Assembly: GCA_030042575.1 (NCBI GenBank)
Contig: JASHZK010000171.1
Coordinates: forward strand, 1 to 16,371
Reading direction: 5' to 3'
DNA length: 16,371 nt
Origin: Acidimicrobiales bacterium
GTDB taxonomy: Bacteria > Actinomycetota > Acidimicrobiia > Acidimicrobiales > UBA8190
Part shown: positions 13,428-16,371 of the stretch, one piece after another
How the letters are laid out: the number at the start of each line of letters is the position of its first letter
Position numbering within the stretch: the stretch's first letter is position 1
Notes under the pieces: generated by a model
Seen by the model: the letters and a program-made list of their open reading frames with translations, nothing else
What the model was told of the DNA's origin: nothing
The model's database searches: none
Made by a program: the position numbers and the translations under genes

Positions 13428-14563
13428 GACTCCGCCTCGGCGACCAGCTCGGCGATGCGCCGGCGATGGAGGGCGGGCGTCCCCAGCAGGGTGCGGTTGA
13501 GCGTGGCCCGACGGAGGAAGAGGTGAAGGTCGTGCTCGTAGGTGACCCCGATCCCTCCGTGCATCTGCACGCAGTCCTGGACGAGCTCGGCCCCGTATTG
13601 GCCGACGAAGGCGCCAGCCACGCTGACGAGCTCCGCCGCGTTCTTCTCAGCGCCGTCGACGGCAGCGGCAGCTGCGTCGGTGACGGCGTGGCTCGCCTCG
13701 AGCCAGGTCTTCATGTCGGCGAAGCGGTGCTTGAGCTCCTGGTAGGACGCCAGTGGCCGGCCGAAGGTGTATCGGTCGAAGGCCCATTCCAGGGTCATGT
13801 CGAAACCCCGCTCCATGGCGCCCACCGTCTCGGCGGCCAGAAGGACCACGCCCAACTGGAGCTGGTGCTCGACCTGGCGGGCGGCGCCGCCCACCTGACC
13901 TATGGCGGCGTCGACGGGCAGCCGCACACGGTCGAAGCGCACCACCCAGTAGCGCCGGGTGAGGTCCACCGTCTCCATGAGTTCCATCGACACGCCCGGC
14001 GTGTCCACCGGCACCAGCACTTGGGTGAGCCCGTCGCCGCTCCGACCGCTCACGAGCAGGTGGCCGGCCTGGGCTGCTGCCTCCACCGGGCGCTTCGTGC
14101 CGTGGAGGACCAGCTCGTCGCCCTCGACGTCGATGGCCAGGGTCAAGCCCTCGGGGCGATGGCCACCCGGATGCCCTTCCGTGAAGCACCAGGAGACGAC
14201 TTGTGAGCCCGACAGCAGTTCGTCGAGCACGACGGCGTGGCGGGTTGTCGGGGCCTCGCCGGCAAGGACGGAGGCGGCGATGTTGCACGACAGGAGGGGC
14301 CCGGGGGCGGCATGACGTCCGAACTCGTGGGCGAGCAGGGTAGCGTCGACGAGGGCGTTGCCGCTCACGCTTCCCCCACCTCGCTCCTCGGGCACGAGCA
14401 GCGAGGTCCAACCGAGCTCGGCCCCCTGGCGCCAGTACTCCTCCTCGTACCCGGCCGGGTGCTGGCGCAGCTTGCGCAAGTGGCCGACGGGGACGGCGTC
14501 GGAGAGGTACTTGGCCGTGGTCTCCCGCAGGGACTGCTGGTCCTCGGTGAGCTGGAACCGCAT
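13424..14563 (-). CDS. Acyl-CoA dehydrogenase subunit, probable FAD-binding partner half
   Basis: A 379-residue acyl-CoA dehydrogenase from ATG 14563. It begins MRFQLTEDQQSLRETTAKYL, as is common for these N-terminal helices, then WTSLLVPEERGGGSVSGNAL. The middle beta domain is degenerate: the usual T-E-P-x-x-GSD signature is replaced by VSWCFTEGHPGGHRPEG. The C-terminal domain keeps FDRYTFGRPLASYQELKHRFADM, the segment that contacts the FAD of the partner, and QDCVQMHGGIGVTYEHDLHLFLRRA. The YEG catalytic Glu position is LLG. This complementary loss fits the actinobacterial alpha2-beta2 dehydrogenases, in which one subunit supplies the base and the other part of the FAD site. The open frame extends upstream to 14677, but that part is antisense to the aldehyde dehydrogenase. 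It starts 19 bases after that gene's stop and overlaps the partner subunit's start. Confidence 0.9.
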   Translation of the reverse strand: MRFQLTEDQQSLRETTAKYLSDAVPVGHLRKLRQHPAGYEEEYWRQGAELGWTSLLVPEERGGGSVSGNALVDATLLAHEFGRHAAPGPLLSCNIAASVLAGEAPTTRHAVVLDELLSGSQVVSWCFTEGHPGGHRPEGLTLAIDVEGDELVLHGTKRPVEAAAQAGHLLVSGRSGDGLTQVLVPVDTPGVSMELMETVDLTRRYWVVRFDRVRLPVDAAIGQVGGAARQVEHQLQLGVVLLAAETVGAMERGFDMTLEWAFDRYTFGRPLASYQELKHRFADMKTWLEASHAVTDAAAAAVDGAEKNAAELVSVAGAFVGQYGAELVQDCVQMHGGIGVTYEHDLHLFLRRATLNRTLLGTPALHRRRIAELVAEAES

Positions 14564-14582
14564 CGACGGGTCCGGGGGGTTT

Positions 14583-16070
14583 TCAGCCCACCGGCCAGGC
14601 GACGGACTTGACCTCGAGGTACTGCTCGAAGCCGGCGACGCCGTTCTGGCGCCCCACCCCGCTCTCCTTGTAGCCACCGAAGGGCACGTCGGCGAAGTAC
14701 CCGGCGCCGCCGTTGAGCCCGATGAACCCGGCGCGCAGTCTGCGGGCGAGGGCGACCGAGCGCTCCAGGGACCCCGACATGACGTTGCCGGCCAGCCCGT
14801 AGGGGCTGTCGTTGGCGATGCGCAGGGCCTCCTCCTCGCCCTCGTAGGGGATGACGACGAGGACGGGCCCGAAGATCTCCTCCCGGGCGACGGTCATGGC
14901 GTTGTCGACGTCGACGAACAGGGTCGGGCGCACGAAGAACCCCTTGTCGAGCCCGTCCGGGGCGCCGGTGCCGCCCACGAGGAGCCTGGCCCCCTCGTCG
15001 ATGCCCTTCTGGATGTAGCCCGTGACCTTGTCGCGTTGACGTGCCGAGATGACCGGGCCGCACAGCACGTCGGGCTGCTGTGGATCGCCGGGCACCACCG
15101 ACTCGTAGATGCCCTTCAGGATCTCCACTCCCTCGTCGTAACGGGAGCGGGGGAGCAGCATTCGCGTCGGGGTGGCGCAACCCTGGCCGGCGTGCATGCA
15201 CGGCGCGATGCCGATGAGACATGACAGGGCGAGATCGGCATCCTCGAGCACGACGGTGGCGGACTTGCCACCCAGCTCGAGGAAGAGGCGCTTCATGGTG
15301 GCTGCCCCTTTTTCCATGATGCGTTTGCCGACCGCCGTCGAGCCGGTGAAGGAGACGAGGTCGACCTTGGGGGACAGGGTGAGCGCTTCTCCCACCAGGT
15401 GGTCCGACGAAGTCACCACGTTGACCACTCCGGCGGGGATGTCGGTGCGCTCGGCTACCAGGCGCCCGATGCGCGTGGCGTTGAAGGGTGTGTCCGGAGC
15501 GGGCTTGAGGACCACTGTGTTGCCCGTGGCCAGGGCCTGGCCGAGCTTGTGGATCGTCACCTCGAACGGATAGTTCCACGGGACGATCGCTCCCACCACG
15601 CCCACGGCCTCGCGCCAGATGCGCCGGGCCGTGAGCTGGTTGGTGAGCGTCGAGACCTCGTCGCCCAGGTCGACCTCCCAGGGATATTCGTCGATGAGCT
15701 TGGCGGGATGAGTGAGGCCTCCGGCCAGGGGGGTGTCGAGCTGGGGCCCATGGGTCACCATGCGCGGGCAGCCCGCCTCGAGGATCAGTTCCTCTCGCAG
15801 CTGCTCCTGCTCGGCCTCGAGCGCCTCTTGCAGCTGCTCGAGGCAGCGCTTGCGAAAGGCGTGATCAGTCGACCAGTCGGACTCGTCGAAAGCCCGTCGG
15901 GCCGCGTCGATGGCCCGGTGCATGTCGCCGGCGTCGGCATCGGCGACGTCGCCCAGCACCTCCTCGGTGGCGGGGTTGACGTTGGGGAACGTCCTGCCCG
16001 ACGCCGCCTCGACGAGACTGCCGTCGACCAGCAGCCTGGGTTCGAAGCCGATGTCCCCCCTTGCGCCCAC
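14583..16070 (-). CDS. NAD(P)-dependent aldehyde dehydrogenase
   Basis: A 495-residue member of the aldehyde dehydrogenase superfamily, of full length for the group. Landmarks are VNPATEEVLGDV (31-42), Asn166 in PWNYPFE (oxyanion stabilisation), Lys189 in NTVVLKPAPDTPFNA (cofactor), FTGSTAVGKRI (241-251; the GSTxxG nucleotide loop), Glu265 in LELGGKSA (general base), Cys298 in HAGQGCATPTRM (the nucleophile), EEIFGPVLVV, and FGGYKESGVGRQNG near the C-terminus. All catalytic residues are present. It would oxidise an aldehyde made during breakdown of the oxygenated substrate to a carboxylate that a CoA-transferase can activate. The start is GTG 16070, supported by AAGGAG six bases upstream and a promoter 30-60 bases upstream. 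It is the first gene of the minus-strand run. Confidence 0.95.
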   Translation of the reverse strand: MGARGDIGFEPRLLVDGSLVEAASGRTFPNVNPATEEVLGDVADADAGDMHRAIDAARRAFDESDWSTDHAFRKRCLEQLQEALEAEQEQLREELILEAGCPRMVTHGPQLDTPLAGGLTHPAKLIDEYPWEVDLGDEVSTLTNQLTARRIWREAVGVVGAIVPWNYPFEVTIHKLGQALATGNTVVLKPAPDTPFNATRIGRLVAERTDIPAGVVNVVTSSDHLVGEALTLSPKVDLVSFTGSTAVGKRIMEKGAATMKRLFLELGGKSATVVLEDADLALSCLIGIAPCMHAGQGCATPTRMLLPRSRYDEGVEILKGIYESVVPGDPQQPDVLCGPVISARQRDKVTGYIQKGIDEGARLLVGGTGAPDGLDKGFFVRPTLFVDVDNAMTVAREEIFGPVLVVIPYEGEEEALRIANDSPYGLAGNVMSGSLERSVALARRLRAGFIGLNGGAGYFADVPFGGYKESGVGRQNGVAGFEQYLEVKSVAWPVG

Positions 16071-16076
16071 GACACG

Positions 16077-16082
16077 CTCCTT
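16077..16082 (-). promoter_or_regulatory. Ribosome-binding site deciding the GTG start of the aldehyde dehydrogenase
   Basis: The minus strand reads AAGGAG here, six bases before GTG 16070. No ATG is suitably placed, so this site selects the GTG start. Confidence 0.75.
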
Positions 16083-16102
16083 CCCCGGCCCGACCGAGGG
16101 GG

Positions 16103-16131
16103 AACGTATCTGACATTGACGTCGCAGTCAA
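16103..16131 (-). promoter_or_regulatory. Probable sigma-70-type promoter for the minus-strand operon
   Basis: Read on the minus strand, TTGACT (16131-16126) is a near-consensus -35, followed by a 17-base spacer and TACGTT (16108-16103) as a -10 matching TAnnnT. Transcription would begin near 16096, giving a leader of about 26 bases that contains the AAGGAG site. The -35 lies inside the inverted repeat at 16116-16131, so a repressor bound there would block polymerase. Assignment is by eye from consensus. Confidence 0.6.
16116..16131. promoter_or_regulatory. Perfect inverted repeat TTGAC-N6-GTCAA, candidate operator
   Basis: TTGAC at 16116-16120 and GTCAA at 16127-16131 form a perfect 5-base inverted repeat with a 6-base centre, located in the divergent intergenic region. 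Each arm doubles as a potential -35 for one direction. Symmetric sites of this size are typical of dimeric repressors such as TetR proteins, and the only regulator in the window (2584-3276) is a candidate binder; that link is inference. Confidence 0.5.
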
Positions 16132-16145
16132 ACTTGTCCTACCGT
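16116..16145 (+). promoter_or_regulatory. Possible divergent plus-strand promoter
   Basis: TTGACG (16116-16121) can act as -35, followed after 18 bases by TACCGT (16140-16145) as a weak -10. It would start transcription around 16151-16153 toward the DUF35-type gene. The -10 is poorer than that of the opposing promoter. Confidence 0.35.
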
Positions 16146-16151
16146 CGCCCC

Positions 16152-16284
16152 ATGAGGCTCGGAGGACCTCGGCCATGGTGACCGAAGGGCCGGGGCCGTC
16201 GACTCGGCCACGGCGCGCCGGCTGGTGGAGCCGGGCATGAGCGGGTCGCTCATCGCCGGTGAAGCGGTCTCGTCATGGTGGTGA
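16152..16284 (+). other. Leader with three tiny overlapping ORFs before the DUF35-type gene
   Basis: Three short frames follow each other: ATG 16152 to TGA 16181 (9 residues), ATG 16175 to TGA 16240 (21 residues, with GGAGGA at 16161-16166 eight bases upstream), and ATG 16237 to TGA 16284 (15 residues). The last two overlap as ATGA, and the third overlaps a GTG at 16281 in the frame of the next gene as GTGA. They resemble no known protein. They could be regulatory leader peptides, remnants of a frameshifted gene, or chance. Confidence 0.3.
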
Positions 16285-16371
16285 GGAGGCCGCTGCCGGA
16301 GCTCACACCCGACGTGGCGTGGTTCTGGCACTCCGGCGTGGACGGTCACCTGCGCGTGCAGGGCTGCACCG
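16275..16371 (+). CDS. DUF35/OB-fold protein, N-terminus only (partial)
   Basis: The frame from ATG 16275 runs open to the end of the window, with 32 residues visible. PLPELTPDVAWFWHSGVDGHLRVQGC fits the start of DUF35 proteins (consensus P-x-P-x-x-T-x-x-x-x-x-F-W-x-x-x-x-x-G-x-L-x-x-Q-x-C), where the helical hairpin precedes a zinc ribbon and an OB-fold acyl-CoA-binding domain. In actinobacteria these proteins partner thiolases, or MaoC-like hydratases as in the steroid protein ChsH2. A GTG at 16281 that overlaps a preceding TGA is an equally possible start; neither has a good ribosome-binding site. Only the first Cys is inside the window. It is divergent from the aldehyde dehydrogenase gene and may share its control region. 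Confidence 0.7.
   Translation, partial: MVVRRPLPELTPDVAWFWHSGVDGHLRVQGCT

Noticed and set aside
1..16371. Mobile elements, CRISPR arrays, tRNA or rRNA genes, riboswitches
   Set aside because: I saw no transposase or integrase motif, no regularly spaced repeats, no terminal inverted repeats with target duplication, and no recognisable structured RNA.

Overview
The window is a dense, high-GC stretch of bacterial DNA with short intergenic gaps, GTG and ATG starts, frequent ATGA/GTGA gene overlaps and purine-rich ribosome-binding sites. Protein content points to an actinobacterium: paired acyl-CoA dehydrogenases, family III CoA-transferases, crotonase paralogues, a beta-subunit-less Rieske oxygenase and a DUF35 OB-fold protein. 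It resembles the Mycobacteriales or Acidimicrobiia, but the genus cannot be told from sequence alone. I see no rRNA, tRNA, CRISPR array, transposase, phage or plasmid gene. The window looks like a chromosomal catabolic (acyl-CoA) cluster.

Left block, plus strand (1-3276): the last codons of an acyl-CoA dehydrogenase, a crotonase-family protein, a Rieske [2Fe-2S] oxygenase alpha subunit, a small uncharacterised protein and a TetR-type regulator. The first four are joined by start/stop overlaps and must be co-transcribed. The TetR gene follows after 17 bases.

Main block, minus strand (read from 16070 down to 3326): aldehyde dehydrogenase, two overlapping acyl-CoA dehydrogenases (probably a heteromeric enzyme), a family III CoA-transferase, a short-chain dehydrogenase, a second crotonase-family protein and an NAD(P)H:FMN reductase. 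After a 235-base gap come an NtaA/SnaA/DszA-type flavin monooxygenase, a second family III CoA-transferase, a CitE/malyl-CoA-lyase-like enzyme and an amidohydrolase. The last four are joined by 4-8 base overlaps. A good sigma-70-like promoter lies just upstream of the aldehyde dehydrogenase. Its -35 element is one arm of a perfect inverted repeat, and the other arm can serve as the -35 of a divergent plus-strand promoter.

Right edge, plus strand (16275-16371): the N-terminus of a DUF35/OB-fold acyl-CoA-binding protein, a family usually found beside a thiolase. It is preceded by three very short overlapping ORFs.

As a system, the genes suggest oxygenase-initiated breakdown of an unknown cyclic or branched compound. 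The steps would be Rieske and flavin-dependent oxygenation, oxidation of alcohol and aldehyde to acid, CoA transfer, dehydrogenation and hydration on CoA thioesters, and retro-Claisen cleavage by the CitE-like lyase. The substrate cannot be named. Oddities include two crotonases without the classical catalytic glutamates, an amidohydrolase whose HxH metal motif has become ExN, and the small protein coupled to the Rieske oxygenase.
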